Below the pieces are notes generated by a model. The model had not been told where the DNA came from. It saw only the letters and a list, made by a program, of their open reading frames with translations, and ran no database searches. From contig JBOZIK010000001.1 in assembly GCA_051453625.1 (NCBI GenBank), forward strand, positions 248,886,608-248,935,081: a stretch of 48,474 nt of DNA, read 5' to 3'. Source of the stretch: Welwitschia mirabilis (lineage: Eukaryota > Gnetophyta > Gnetopsida > Welwitschiales). Of the stretch, positions 1-13,605 are shown piece after piece (the first letter of the stretch is position 1; every line of letters starts with the position of its first letter). A program made the translations under genes and the position numbers.

Positions 1-640
1 ACATAAAAAAATTATAAGTTTCTTTATATGACTGTTTAATCCACTATAAAAATAGTCTATAAGTTCTACGTATGAAAAGACATCTACATAGTTTGAATGT
101 AAAGCAATAAAGAATCTCTGATAGGAAGATACATAGTTTACGATAGGTATTTTTTGGAAGTTGTAACTTTTCTCTTACATTTTTATATGGTGGTTTAACT
201 CATAAATCTCTTGATAAAGGCTTTTTAAACTTAATTCTAAGATTTTAAGCTTTTGTAAGAAATTGTTATTAGCCATAGTCTAGCCTTATCTTTTAAAGTG
301 ATGGAAAAGATAACCATGTAGTTTCTATCATTTATGCATTTTTTATCATTTCTAGAAGTGATGACTAATTGTTCAATGTTCACAATGTTTTATAAGGGAT
401 CTTCACTAGGTTCACAACTAAAAATAGGATATGTATTTAGGTTACATAGTTTAACATCATTACTAGAAGGTAAGTTAAATAGAATTTGGATTTCACGTTT
501 CATGTTTACTAAGAGATTTCTAAGGATGACATGGGTATTGGTATAAGTAGGAGTGGTTGTAGGGATTCTAATAATAAGGGGAGGATTGGGTGAGACAGGT
601 AGATTTTGCTTTTTGGATGAGGTATACATGGTTGAAAGTG
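1..640 (-). pseudogene. gag: gag relic of element D (N-terminal half)
   Basis: Gag is the retrotransposon capsid precursor that packages element RNA in cytoplasmic particles. The likely start is the ATG at 629 (minus), giving an open run to 390 that begins MYTSSKKQ. Downstream, in shifted frames, are NLPSSNDVKLCNLNTYPIF and YMVIFSITLKDKARLWL. These align with element B Gag (VKLQNLNAYLTFSGEYDEN and YMVIFPMTLKGRLKNWL), the capsid core signature of Ty3/gypsy Gag. A proline/threonine-rich stretch around residues 12-35 is absent from the B copy. The core after about position 320 carries several stops and at least one frameshift, so this is a pseudogene. It is cut by the window edge before any zinc knuckle. 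Assignment to the Athila/Tat group rests on the pairing with B and is firm. Confidence 0.82.
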
Positions 641-1312
641 AGAAACTGACATCTAAATAATTATTTGAAAAATTTTCATTAGCAAAATCAGACTCTACAA
701 AAATAAAAGTAGATATTGTAAGAATTTCTAAATCTTACATACCTTTATTATATTTACCTAATTTAGTTTCTAGATCTATTAAATATTCTCAAATATTTTT
801 CCATAATAAATAGATTCTCTCTCTGGTATTTTTATTTCTTACTAGATTTTACTATACATGCTTAGTGTTGGATGCATAGAGTGTTATCCTTGTAGTCATC
901 TGATTGATATTCTAGATAACAAAAACATAGAAACAATGAATAAGAAAAAAGTAGAAAACAAAAATAAAAACTGATAGATATAGAAAAAATCTAAAAGTAG
1001 ACTATCATCCACCCGAGTCATCTGGATAACAAAGGAGGTAATGGGAAAAATTCTAAAATGTTTTGGTAGAAACAAAAATAAAAAACTTATGGCATAGAGG
1101 CTTTCGTCACCACATGTCATCTGGACGATGAAGTGGATGACTAATTTTTTATTATAGAACAAAATGAAAAACTTTTATTTGAAATATAGAAAACTAATAA
1201 TATGAAAAATAAAAACCTACTACTACTACAAATAATAGTATACTACTACTGCAAGCAAGCACCTGAGCCAAAATACTCGCTAAAGTAACGATAACTCTCA
1301 AACTTCAAGCAT
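641..1312 (-). other. Leader (5' UTR) of element D
   Basis: This noncoding stretch lies between the primer binding site and gag. It is A/T-rich and low in complexity except for two nested dyad modules at 1001-1141, equivalent to those at 38551-38682 in the leader of element B. A minus-strand open run at 896-1162 spans the modules but is F/L/S-rich and resembles no protein; I treat it as chance. Confidence 0.6.
1001..1141. repeat. Pair of nested dyad modules in the D leader
   Basis: Module one, 1001-1030, has arms TATCATCCAC and the core GTCATCTGGATAAC. Module two, 1102-1141, has outer arms GTCACCAC and GTGGATGAC around the core GTCATCTGGACGAT. The two are about 100 bp apart. They belong to the module family seen in all LTRs of this group. 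Some CpGs survive (TCGTC, GACGA), suggesting the ancestral arms were CpG-rich. Confidence 0.75.
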
Positions 1313-1334
1313 CCTTCCCCGGTAATAATACTAA
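1313..1334 (-). promoter_or_regulatory. Primer binding site of element D (tRNA-Asp type)
   Basis: The minus strand reads TTAGTATTATTACCGGGGA, immediately inside the LTR end. The known Athila/Tat site complementary to the tRNA-Asp 3' end is TGGCGCCGTTGCCGGGGA. The last seven bases CCGGGGA are intact and most upstream differences are C-to-T or G-to-A transitions at CpG or CpNpG positions. This site would prime minus-strand DNA synthesis. Confidence 0.75.
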
Positions 1335-1336
1335 GA

Positions 1337-2436
1337 TGTTGTGGTTCATATTTATGCAATGTTACATTCTAAATAGAATTCTATCAATCATAAATATAAT
1401 GCAAAAACACAATACAATAATATAAAGAGGAGTGATCTGAATATCGTAATCCATTAAAAGCCAAAGTAGGAAATAAGAGAGTTTTTTTTAAGAAAGAAAT
1501 GCTTGTACTCTAACTATAGAAATAACTTGTAATGTATGAAATTAAATTACAACACACTCATGAAAAGCTAATTTAGAAAAAAGGAACAACAATGCACTTA
1601 ACCTAATCTAACCATGAACAAGCTTGATAAAGATTTATTTCACAACCTATATCACTAAAGAAACTATTACTAGATCAAAAGTAACATAAGATATGAGGGT
1701 TAAAAACAATCATACATTAAAATCATAAAATCAAATGTTTTATATTAAATTATGAACCACATTCATGTTACAAAGTAACTACATCTCAATGGAGAAAACA
1801 TTATCCAATACCAAGAAAACATCTTTCTACAACTACAAGGATGGATCTCTAGCCCTTCAATCTTCTGTCATAAGAATTTTAGGTTCAGATAAAAACAAGC
1901 TAGAGTCAAGGATAAGATCACTATTTATTGATAACAAGGAAACAAGAAAATAGACAGAAAGACATAGGTAAAACCATAACAGTCACATGAGAAGAAACAG
2001 ATGTATATGTGGCAGAAGTTAGGTGAATGTTCAATCTAGAAATTATAATAGTTTCATCTAGCTAGTTGTCTAGATGATAGAAGATAGGATGCCATGTTAC
2101 AAATAATCCACATCAGCTATTAGATAGGTTACAGTTAGCATCCTCATTGGCATAAACTACTTGGTCATCTATATAGTTGTATAGATGGTGAGATGGACAA
2201 TGGCTTTTTACAAATATTTAGTCAGTGTAACAACTTCAATTTTTTATAATAAGTTGTCTCAAAAATGTAAACCATTCAGAATTACTCAAAATGTTATAAA
2301 TCATCATGGAGATTGCATGTTTTCATCTCTTCCATCTCAGCTCTCCATTATCATAGAAATCAACATTTACATGTTTATTAACTTGTAAAACCACTCAAAA
2401 TGCCCTATCAAATATGCAGAAGTTGGTAGTGCAACA
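1337..2436 (-). repeat. LTR of element D (5' LTR)
   Basis: On the minus strand it starts TGTTGCACTACC and ends near ACCACAACA, about 1.1 kb. Matching blocks against the LTR at 24259-25499 include GGTTTTACAAGTT near the start, TTTCTATGATAATGGAGAGCT, the mid block AGATTGAAGGGCTAGAGATC with TCTTGGTATTGGATAATG, and the end. A TATA-like AATAAATAG lies about 40 bp before the conserved AAATTCTTATGACAG block. Two dyad modules sit at 2051-2090 and 2163-2197. An open run at 1765-1953 (plus) is only the reverse complement of this conserved LTR block. Confidence 0.85.
2051..2197. repeat. Dyad module pair in LTR D
   Basis: The modules are TTTCATCTAGCTAGTTGTC with TAGATGATAG (2051-2090) and GGTCATCTATATAGTTG with TATAGATGG (2163-2197), about 112 bp start to start. 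This is the same spacing as in the other four LTRs. Confidence 0.75.
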
Positions 2437-4560
2437 CATTGCATTACAAATTAGAATTTTTGTGAAGGTTAGGAAAATGGAACTAAAGTTAAAAGTAAAA
2501 ATAAAAAATGATATTGGAATTTGATGATCAAAAATGAATTAGGAAATGAATTACAATTAAATTATGTAAAATTTACATAGTGATAAAACATCTAAATAGA
2601 CTATAAATGTGATAAGTAATGTTATAAAAAATGTTTAAGATGAAATATGAAAAATTGATAATAGCACCTATCAAGATAGGTAATAACACTAGTTATATTG
2701 AGATTATACAAATAAAATTTCATGAGAAGTGCTATTAAATAAAATAGAGATTTTTATATTAACAAGATAAATTCAAAGGTGAATGAAATGATAGGAAATG
2801 GATTAAAATAAAATATACATTACATGATGAAAAGCCATTATACAAGAGTTATATGTTAAAATAAAAATTACAATTCATGATATAAAAACTAGTAATGGAA
2901 ATAAAAACTCAACCATCTAACTTATGAATAAAAGAGATAAGTTACCTAAGCTAATGACATTGTTTATTAAAATTTTTATTAAATTTAAATTTTTTTAATA
3001 GATCTATATGTTATCTAAGCAAGTTATTTAGAAAATACACACATGCAAATCCAATAGTAGTAAATAAATTTTTAAGTAAAATTATTAAATAAAGTAAAAG
3101 ACAAAGGATCTCAGAGATCTTAATTTTATTTATAATTTTTCCTTTTATAATAATAAGTATCTCTATTTTAACCATTTTGATCTTATTGGAATTCAACATT
3201 ATGATAATTTTTTCCAAGAGAGTTAAGCATGTTATGCATGAAGAACTTAGTGTTGCGTTAGTAGTGAGCATCTATATCCCCAGTGTAATTGATTGTTCCA
3301 TAAAGAGATGATTAGAGCTACATTAATAGTGAGTATTTATAACCCTAATGTAGTTAACTATACTAAATAAAACTAATTAAAAATAAAAATGTGCCTCTTA
3401 TCTTTCTTTTTATTCTCTTCTCATCCTTTTTTTTTTAATATGCACATAAGAGGGCACATTAAATCATTAACCTAAAAAACAAATAATTTTATCCTCCTAA
3501 GTGCTTAAAAATAAAGAATACCATATGAAAGTAGAAATTTCACCTTTCCATCCATTGATGTTTTTCAAATTGTAGACATCAAGTGAATGCAAACCTTAAC
3601 AACATAACTTAAAGCAAGAATAACTTTCTCTTGAAAAATGTAAGTACAATTAATTTTCATCAAAACTTGGAGTGATAAAAATATTTTTTTGGTTAATTAT
3701 TAAATGCCATCAACTAGGATTATTAAGCATAAAAACCCATAGGAAGATGGAGAAGGTGGATGCATGGTGATGTCATGTATAGCTTTTCAAATGATTATAA
3801 AACCTTCCTATTGAATTAAATAAAATAAAAATTAATTAATAATAAAAAGGTTAGTTTTCAATTATTTAAAAATAATCAATTAAAGAATATTCACTTCTTA
3901 TCTATTTTAAAATTTTATTTGATAGTTAACTTATAATTATTACTTTTTATTTAATTAGTTAAAAAGTTGAGTTAATTATAAAATTTATAATTACTTATGC
4001 ATGTTTTTAATTAATACTGTTTAAAATTAGATTATTTAACTTATTTTTGGAAATCAATTATAGTTTGATGTAGATTTATTTTAATTATTACTTATTCATG
4101 AAATAGCAGGTATATGCACTATGAAGTATTTAATCATGTTATTTATTTTATGTAATTGGACTTATTTAGAAATTCTATTATATTATTATTTACACCTAGT
4201 GGTTAGGCTTTAAAAGGATGGGTTATGAGAATCTAAACTACCTATAGTCACTTAATCTTTACTATTAACCTTTAGTTATAATTCTTGAGTCCCTTAGCTA
4301 TTAGAGTTGTAGATGTATACCTTGTAATTGTGAACATTTTGAGGCCTTTAAAATGATTAGAAGTACTCATGGAATTAGCTATAGAATAGGTATGGTTTCA
4401 ATCACTTCTTTAGATATCCTTGTATGGTTCTAACCTTCTTATTATATTACCTAATATAGTCTAAAATTATCTTGCTAGAAATATTTTTATGCTTTTAAAA
4501 TTTATTTAGCATCTTACATGAGTTTTCTGGTGTTATAAAGGACTTGTGTTTATTTTGAGG
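2437..4560. other. AT-rich sequence without recognised features
   Basis: This is the flank outside LTR D. It is A/T-rich with many stops in all frames. A minus-strand open run at 3011-3271 is I/L/K-rich and low in complexity, and I see no domain. A pyrimidine-rich tract (TTTTTTTTTT) lies at 3428-3438. No gene, LTR or terminal inverted repeat could be supported. Confidence 0.5.
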
Positions 4561-4599
4561 CCTTTTATATTATAGTTTTAAATGTTCTTATGTGAGTTA

Positions 4600-5070
4600 T
4601 AGAGTTCTTGCTTATCTATTAATGTTAGCCTTGAGTGAGCCCTTATAGCATATTCTGAAGCTTCTTGTAAATGTCTTATGTTAACCATCAACTTGTGAAT
4701 TGTGATATGATAAATATGAAAAACAAGACTTATCAACGTAACCAGTTGTATGAACTCCAGAGAGGGATACTCTATATTGGGAGTCCTAAGGCATTGGGAC
4801 CACATTATCAAAGCAAAAAGGGAGAAATGTATATTCTTTATATTATTTATAGCTCTTCTATCAGGGTGAAAATAGGTTACTAGAATCTATTATGGGAAAA
4901 TAGTAAATGAAGATAATGTTAAATTAATATTGAGGTCTTTGTCATGCCTGAGGATGACTTAGTTCCATTACCTTGTACCCTTAGAAACCCCTCTTCTACG
5001 TATTCCTTACCTTGTATCATATTGGAAACTATGATGAATGCAGTTTTTATACTATACCTATATGTGTAGG
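4600..5070. repeat. Dispersed repeat copy (i), candidate chromovirus LTR fragment
   Basis: The segment shares an ordered set of blocks with 45280-45600: GGGAGTCCTAAGGCATTGGG here versus GGGAGTCCCAAGGATGTGGG there, then TTACTAGAATCTATT versus TTACTAGAATTTATT, then AATAGTAAA-GAAGATAA. Its last part, GGAAACTATGATGAATGCAG followed by TACTATAC, matches 34590-34640. Copy (ii) lies where the 3' LTR of minus-strand element C should be, so this may be a solo LTR or fragment read on the minus strand. The boundaries are approximate. The open runs at 4578-4811 and 4671-4883 fall inside it and are not treated as genes. Confidence 0.5.
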
Positions 5071-8000
5071 ACCTATTATAAAGGAGGATACAAAAAAGTA
5101 CTAAAGGTCATCATGAGGATAGGATGTTATTTGCACATTTTAATTTAATTATTTCATTAATATATTATATAGTTTATATTTAAAAGAGACCCTATCTATA
5201 TGGAAAATAAGTAATATATGTTTTAGTTCATATAATGTAGTCATTTTGTTATATCCCAGTTATTTATATGTGAATAAATATTTTATGATTTTTTTGAAAT
5301 TTTCAAATACTTGTGTGAGTACTTGTCCTTAATGATAATATACAACTGTCTTAATTAACTTTTCTTTTTTGTAAAATATTTAGTTCTAAAAAATCATACA
5401 TGCTTCATAAACTACATAAGAAATTGTACATGATTTGAAGTGTAGTTATTATTTTGTTATAATACATGAAATGTCATACTTACTTGTCTATCTTATATAA
5501 GATAAAAGATTTAAAATGGTAAATAGGAGTATGTGTTTATGTTTGTCTTACCTTAAGTAAAAGTATAGAGTCCAAAATCCATAATTACCATGTTGTTTCC
5601 TATAAGAGAATTAAGGTGCAGATATGAAGAATAAGAAGTAATTTTACTTATTAATTATCGATAGAATAATAACAACTATAGATTATTAAAACTAGCCTAT
5701 TGAATATTTAATGAACTTTGCCTTCTTATAATGAACTAATAGCTCAACCACCATCAGGTTCATTAAATCATTTAGGATAGGCATATTGGTATCCCCCTCA
5801 AGTGGTAGCTATGAAGATTAACTCCAAGTTCTTTCTTTATAATGCATTGGTTTAATTATAAGTGGCTTCATTACCTTTCTTATTACCAATTAAGAAATAT
5901 TAGTTATGAATCTTTAAACCATCATTACACTCCTTAGTTGGGTAGATATCTTCTTCGTTCTACACATCCTTAGACATGCATACCAATTGCATCTATTCTG
6001 GTAGCAGTTAGTCATCTTTTCTTAGGCCATTAATTAGTGGTCTTCTCTTATCTCTCCCATTATTTATCTATATATATACATACACATCCATATCTATTTT
6101 ATTTTTCTTATCTTTCCCACATAATAACCACTAGTTAACAACTATCTCCTTCATCCATGTTGGTCTTTCTTACTATTGCACCCAGACTTCCCTTCCATGA
6201 TGTAACACCTAAGCCATCCATAGATGCATCCTTCTTTTCATCATAGCTCATGGATCAATCTCTTCTTCCCTCATTCATAACCCCATGGAAAGTGCAGAGA
6301 TTCATAATTGCCATTACCATAGGAGTGATTCTCCTTTTCTTATATGCTAGTAGTTTGTGTACCTTCCTCTTTCTCTAACTAACAACTATAATAAATAATT
6401 TTATCCCCTAATCATACATGATTTTTCCTTTATTATTGTTTTCTAGTCATCCATACCTTTATCACAATAGTCTTGTTTCACCTACTCTTCCATTTTTAGC
6501 ATGCATTCCTCTTCTTTCATATGCATGTTCTCTATGGATTAGCCAGTGCATTGATGTCTCCACCTTTCTTTCAGATGATTACTCTCTAACACAAAATCAG
6601 GACATTTCATTCCTTTATAGTGCATAACCAAAACTATCAACGCTCCTTTTTTAAGTGAATTACATCTTTTCTTCTCTATTTATTCATGAATTCTACACAC
6701 TCTCTCTCTTTTCTATGTGTTTGCATGATCTAGTCTCCTTAATGTGAATAGCATTTAGTTGTTTTTTCTTTTTTCTTTTTTCTTTCTTCAGTTAAACGAT
6801 TTTCCTATGAAAGTGATCATGGAATTTTGCAAAAACCAATCATCAAACTTGTCCTCTTGTTGTAATCATAAACTTTCATTTGAAAATGATGGACTTGGTG
6901 AAACACTAGAAGAATTTGCAAAAACATGTGTATAATCTATAAGTTCCTTTTAAAAGAGTGTAAGTAAAATGTAAAAAAAAGTATGAGCTAATAGTTAGGA
7001 TGATTATCAAGGGAGTTAGAATATCATAAATTTCTATTTTAAGTCAGTGACTTGATCTTTTTATCATATTATATGTTCATGGATGGTATTAATTAAATTC
7101 TACAAAATTATTGGCTTAAAAGTTTCCACTTAGTAAATTTTTAATTTTTATCAATCTAGTTACAACTTTTATTTTTCTGTAACATTATGTATTAGTTTTA
7201 ATTATACTTAAATTATTTCTGTGCATAAGCAAATAGGAAGGGATAACTTGAATATAATATAATAAGTCAAATAAAACATTAGCTCATTTTATTTATCTTG
7301 ATCATAGCACTTTTTAATTTATGTTTAATTACATGATAAACTTATATGTCTTTTAATAAAATGTATATAAATTAGTAATTAATTAAAATATGACTTTTAA
7401 AAATTATTACACTATGGAGTTGTCATATCACATAGTAAAGTTTATGATTTTTTTATACTATTAAGTGTTAAAAGTAGTTATTATAGGTGAGTCTTATGAA
7501 ATAAAGCAAAAATGAAAGATGTGGATGATAAGGTTTAAAACAGTGATAAATTATTTTAAGGTATGAAGAAAACCTAGAAGCACCTATGTGAAATGAATTT
7601 AGGTAATGATTATACAAGTAGTAATGCATGGATGATTTCATGAGAGATACATCATCTAGTGACATTGATTTTATTATGCATGGACTTATTCAATTTTAAT
7701 ATAATCTTAAAAAAAATTAAATCTAAAATTATGTAAACAACATACATGTTTCTCATAAAATTATTTTTGAAAGTAACATAAGGATAAAGACTCAAGATGA
7801 TAAAGGCTAAACAGTTTAGGAGTATGATGATCAAGTTTGAACAAAGTAATATGACTTAGAAGGTTATATATGTAAATTTACCTATATGATTCTATAAAAT
7901 TTAGGAGAACAACAATGAAAGTACTAAAATATATGCATTTAAGATATAAAATGATTCAATCTTTAGCTTTTTTATCATTTTTAAAAATCTTGAAAAGACA

Positions 8001-11000
8001 TCAATTCAAGAAAAAGAAAAATGTGAGTTAGAAGCCACTAAATAAGATGAATATTCATAAAATAATCATACTTAAGATCATTAGAAAGTGGTTTCAAATC
8101 CAAGAAAGATTTTTCTCACTTAAGAGATAAAGAAAAAGATGAAACATTTTTCTCATAAAGATGTTGTAAAGGAGAAAAAGGTTCTATATATAATGGATCA
8201 TGTAGGAATGTTTATTTAATCATTTATTTCTTATAACAATTGGTAATTAAATCATTCTATTACTTTACTCAAGTATGTGATGCTCCTTATGTAATTGTTC
8301 ATTCTTAAGTATGTGTTCATCTTGTAAGTCCTTATTGGTTTTCTTTCCATTCCTAATTGGTATGACTTGGATATCTTGGATTTTCCTATCATCAATTATT
8401 TCAAGTTTCTTAAGATTACATTCAGATCGTGTAAGAAGGTCTTCCTCTTTAAGGTGATTAAGTGCACTACATACTCAAGCATTAACTTTATTTAACTATT
8501 AAATATTTTGCTCAAGCCTCTGAGAGATGGAAGAGATTTATTGGTTAAAATGCTATTGATTAATTGGTTAAAATGGTATTTAGAATCTAAGATTTTATGA
8601 ATATTTTAAAAGTATCTTTCAAGAAATTTAAAGAGGATTATAAAGTTTTAGAAGATAGGGGTATTAGTTAAAGGATTATTAATATGAAAGAAAATCTGAA
8701 ATGTATTGATGGAAAGATGATATAAGGATTACAAGATGAAGACACTTGATAAAATGATGAAGAATAACAGTCATATGGAGATGTTAAAAACATAGGATTA
8801 AACTCCTCTTATGGAAAGTAATGCTTTAAAATTGATTATAAGGAGGTTGATCTATGTATGAAGGAACATCTAGGTATTGAGTATAATCTCTTATTATTCA
8901 TCTAGTGTCTAAAACACTTTTTGATTTCAACTGCTATGGGTTGTCTTAAAGTAAGAATAAAGAATTTTCTTAGAGTACTTCATTAGAGCATCTCCTTGAA
9001 AATAAATTATTTTTATAATCAACATTAAGCTTAATTTAGAATTTATAAAATAGTTTTAATAGTTAATAACCAAGATTGAGTTTCAATTACCTTTTAGAAG
9101 GTACCCAAGACTAGAAAAGATCAATAGAGGTGAAACAAAATTTTCTAAAAATTTAATAGTAAAAGTCATGAAAAATATAATGGCATTAATTATGTTCATG
9201 GTAGAACCAATTGTTTGGTCGAAAATGCTTTTTAAAAAAAGGGACATTATGTTCCTAGTTATGCAAATTAATTTTTATTATGGGTAGTATAAAATAATTA
9301 ATATAAAATGAAATGATAATGAAAACATAAAATGAAAAACATGAAAAAACCTTAGAAAAATGCAAACTCAAAAAGTTAACAAAAATCTAAGACCTAAACC
9401 TAAACATAAATGAAGCTAAAAGCAAAAGCTATAATAATAAAAATGCAAAAAGAGAAAAATAGAAAAAAGGATTATCATCTATTTTCATCATTCATCATTT
9501 CTTTTATTTTTTTTTTATTTTTGTTGCTTTAGCCTTACTTTAAGAGAACCTGATTAACAAAAACCTATACAAACTACTTAGCCCTATACAAAATAAATAT
9601 TAAAATAAAACTAGTATTTTGTTTTAGATATATAATTCTTTAATAAAATCTTGAAAGAACTAAAAATCAAGGATCATTTTAGGTATCGCCAAAAATGAAC
9701 TAGTACCAATTATGTGAGAGTACAAGAAATTAAAAATACAAATTAGTACTAATTTAAATATCACTGAAAAACGACTAGTACTAATATAGAAGATATTATT
9801 ATAAATCAAAAGTGAAAAAATGTAAATCCAATAAAATGAAAATTATGTATGCTCCCACTATAATTACCATGCCATTATCCTCAATAATGATGCCAAAAGT
9901 CTATTTGAGTCTAAGCTTTTAGTAATTAAAACTAGGACTTTCATTGAAGCATAGTTCTACTATCATTATTTTCTTAGGGATAAATGAGATAAATTATGGT
10001 AAAGAAAGTAGAAAACCAAATGTAAAGAAAATAAATATTATAAAATAAAAATAAAATAGAAGACATATTTGAAAAAATCAAAGATTGATGCTAGGAATGA
10101 GCATAGCTCTAAAAATCTAGCATGAACATAATAGTAATGGCAAAAGTTCCTTTAATAAAAATAAATATACTCTATTATTAAGTTGAAAATGTTAAGCTTT
10201 ATCAAATCTTGAGCATGATGATATAATTTCATTCATCATAGAATTATTGGTAAAGATCTTAATTCATCTTATTTTTCATAGCATATTTGTATAAGCATAG
10301 AGAGTAAAAGGAAATTTCAAAATGCCAATAAACATCCATATAAACTACAAATTAAGATTTAAACATAAAGAAATTATTTAAAAATGATTTAAAGATCAAT
10401 AAACTTTAGTAAAATGAGAAGAATAAGAAACACATAAAACATCCAAACTTTACATCAAAAATATTACACCAAAGGTTAACTACTATATATTACGAAAAGA
10501 GTTAAAAGTATGTAGCAAGTCTCCATTTAAAATCAAGAGATTAAATCTAAGAACAATAGGATTTTATTAGATAAAATAAAATAAGTTTACAATAGAAAAT
10601 AAAATATATTAATCTATAATTGACATGTTATGATAGTCTTAAGGCATAAACCATCCTAAGAAAAATATTTAGAAGATAGAAATGGAAAGCATAAACCTTA
10701 TCATAAAGTACAATGGGATTGGTCCATTTTTAGGCATGAAATTTATAAAGTGGAGTACTTAGTCCTTTTTATAGAGAAGATTAGGTTTGACATGGATGGA
10801 ATTCATTATCTTTTAGTATTTAATGGGATGATTGAGGTTCCATCTTCTAGTACTGGTGGAGTGATTGTCATGATGAGTGCAATACATAAGCTTTGGAGTA
10901 GGATTCCTTTACAAATTAGTGCCATAAACACATCTCTCCAACACCATCATCACTTTATGTAGAATTGGTCATTATATGGCCAAAGATAATGATAGATTTT

Positions 11001-11820
11001 AGTGTAGTAAATAAATAGGCCTATAAGTAGAAATAACTTGCTTCTTCATGAAAAATCTAAGAAGTAAATTTATAGTCAACTTTCCTTAATCAACTAATGG
11101 CACTATATGGGTAATAGTTATCACTAGTTGTTTTTATTAGATTATCTCCATCTTTTGGCTCATGCTTCAAAATAATATTAAGGACCTAAACATGTGATGT
11201 AAAAATACATAAGTTTAGGCATGACATTAAAAAAGGGAGAAGACATATTTTCATGATTAAATAATTAAACTAATATCTACACCTATAGTAAATTATCCCG
11301 ATATACTTGAGATAAATGTTAATTTTTCATGTTACCAATTACCTCTTCTATCATAGGTAACATCAAAAATATGTAAAAGAGTTATTAAATCTAGTGCATG
11401 CTTTACAAATAAATACATAGAAAGCATCCAATCAAGAAGAATTTTCTTCAAGTAAGGCTACTACTAAATATAATTCTCATACCAAAAAGAAGAATTATTT
11501 CTTTAAATATGAATATTTTACAATACAATTATTATTATTGTAAGATATATGGATGTATAGAATATATTTTGTATCTTATAAGCTTTACCTAAAAAACATC
11601 AATTACATTTATGCCATTTATATATAAAGATCATTTTCAATTGAGAAAATACATAGAACATTAAATGTTATGAACCATTTTTAAATAAATATCTATATTT
11701 TTTATGAATTATTTTTTATATTTTTATCTTTGTTTACTCATAATATTACTTCTTATGTTAAGTCTTAATTAGTCCTTCCTCTAATTATGATTTATTCACT
11801 ACCTTAGAACTTTTTTTTTC
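5071..11820. other. Long AT-rich stretch without recognised genes
   Basis: I found no domain in any frame. Composition varies: pyrimidine-rich at about 5940-6790 with a short TA/CA-rich run near 6070-6095, purine-rich at about 7990-8190 and 9290-9480. The open runs at 6418-6627, 7468-7834 and 10750-10962 are short, biased in composition and unrecognised. The stretch is probably decayed transposon and spacer sequence, but I cannot show which family. Confidence 0.45.
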
Positions 11821-11859
11821 TTCTTTTTAAGCTATCTTTTTAAGTGGTGTTCAATATTT

Positions 11860-11898
11860 AAGCTATCTTTTTAAGCTATCTTTTTAAGCTATCTTTTT
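11860..11898. repeat. Tandem repeat, AAGCTATCTTTTT x3
   Basis: Three perfect copies of the 13-mer AAGCTATCTTTTT stand head to tail, with a fourth copy 31 bp upstream at 11829-11841 separated by AAGTGGTGTTCAATATTT. It looks like a small slippage or minisatellite seed. Confidence 0.85.
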
Positions 11899-12349
11899 CA
11901 TGAAGTCTCCATTTAAAATGTGTATTTGCACAATTGTTATCTAAAAAGAGGTTTTCCAATATAACATGCAACCTTTTTTTATTATGAAGTTAATATAAAT
12001 AATAACTACACTATTAAAGATTTTTCATTCGAAAATCTAAGCTAGTATAGTTTATAACATTCTAAAAAAAAAAAAATCAAAGCAAGATTTATATTATTTT
12101 GGGAATTTTTTTTCTTTATTGTGTTTTTATTTTTTTCAAGATCATATTATTAACTAAATAACATGCACTATTTTTAATTAATTTTATATTATTTACAAAA
12201 GATTTAGATTTCTAATTTTTAACAAGAATTTTCATGAATATATTGATTCAATTAAACTTGCTTTTAGATTTTTCTCTTTTAAATTATTATGACTTAATAG
12301 ATAATAACTTTTTAATCCTATCAAGATTTTTAAAATTATTCAACACCAT

Positions 12350-13060
12350 TTTTCTCATATTATAAGCCATTAATCTACATCCATTAATTATATAAGTTTT
12401 CTTATAATTAGGAGAGTTAATTTATTTGAACATGTTATTCAATAGAAAATATTTAGTGAATTTATTATACTAAATAAAACTATTTGTAAGTTAAATTAAA
12501 AATTCATTCAGTAATTTTAGACTCATAATAACTTTAGTATTTTCTTGCTATTTGTATTTATATTTTTCTACTAAGAAACTAGTTTACTATAGATATGTTT
12601 TTCATATTTTCATTTATTTTGTTATTTAACCTTCCAGTTGTTTTATATGTCTTTATCTTAAATTCTAAAGGTAATAGTGTTTCTTTATTACAAATTAATT
12701 CATAGGGGGAATAGTTAATTAATATCTTATAGGTTATTCTATAATCCCATGAGGCTTTTATCATTTACTATTCTAAATATTATTCTTTTTAATTTTAATT
12801 ATTCTATTTATATTATCCATTATCCTTAAGATCATAAGCAATAAATATCCTAAATTTTCACCAAATCTTGTAATGATGGTTTTTGTGTAAGAATTTCATC
12901 ATTATTTTAGTTGAATACTATTAAAATACTTTAGATTCAATCCATTTAGTGAGTTCAATAAGACAAAGAAGGTTATATTTTTTCCCTAGAGATTTAAGGT
13001 TTATGGATTTAATAAAATTAATACCATGTATTTTAAAACATTTAAGACATGTGATTCAAT
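12350..13060 (-). pseudogene. Integrase relic of element E
   Basis: Integrase inserts element cDNA into the genome. The minus-strand run 12764-12579 contains WDYRITYKILINYSPYEL, then CNKETLLPLEFKIKTY, the C-terminal signature of Ty3/gypsy integrases (W-YRT-K, SP-ELVYGKE, LP-EF). Further along, IINGCRLMAYN (about 12400-12355) matches the closing VNGHRL-Y motif. The catalytic-core start reads GINFIKS (13024-13004) where GIDF-GP is expected, so the first catalytic Asp appears as Asn. Stops and frameshifts throughout make this non-functional. Confidence 0.78.
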
Positions 13061-13605
13061 TTTGAGGTAATATTATATCAAACTTTAGTATTTATTCATT
13101 TGGATATTAATCATATGTTTTACATATAATAATATTTAAATATATATGACTAATAGTATTCTACTTGTATAATCTTGATAGTAGTCCTTTTTTCATTATA
13201 GTGTCCTCCACATTTACTTATCCATTTTGTATATTATTAAAACCATATTTTTCTCTACACATCTCCTTAAAATGTTATTCACCCCTATTTTATATAATAT
13301 TTATTTTTTTATGTACTTTTTTCCTTAACTTTATGATTTATTTTTCTCATGATAATATATTTTTTGAGGCATTAATTATATTACTAAGTAATTGACTATC
13401 TTAAAAAACTAAGATCTTTTATTTACCATAAATAAACTTTAATTAAGAATTTATTCTCTAGTATTATATTCCTCTTTAGTAACATCAATATATAAATAAT
13501 CATTTAGTATACTTTTGTTTTTATTTTGTGCTACTACTAGATCAAATTCTTGCATTACCAACATTCATTTTATAATCCCACAATTGCTTTATTTTTTATG
13601 CATAA

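Larger units (their letters stand above)
1..2436 (-). mobile_element. Element D: 5' end of an Athila/Tat-like Ty3/gypsy retrotransposon
   Basis: Read on the minus strand, this stretch gives in order an LTR (2436-1337), a primer binding site (1334-1313), an untranslated leader with two dyad modules, and the start of gag, which runs off the left edge. The order and sequence match element B (37268-44589) on the opposite strand: the same LTR blocks, the same leader dyads and the same Gag N-terminus. Because gag lies inside relative to this LTR, it is the 5' LTR. The rest of the element, including its partner LTR and target site duplication, is outside the window, so age and completeness cannot be judged here. 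Confidence 0.85.

Noticed and set aside
1765-1953. 62-codon plus-strand frame as a small gene
   Set aside because: It is the reverse complement of a conserved block shared by all LTRs of this group.
6418-6627. 69-codon frame in a pyrimidine-rich tract
   Set aside because: Composition-driven, S/L/F-rich, no domain or second copy.
10750-10962. 70-codon frame in a less AT-rich patch
   Set aside because: No domain, no conserved copy in the window and no flanking gene structure; kept only as unassigned sequence.
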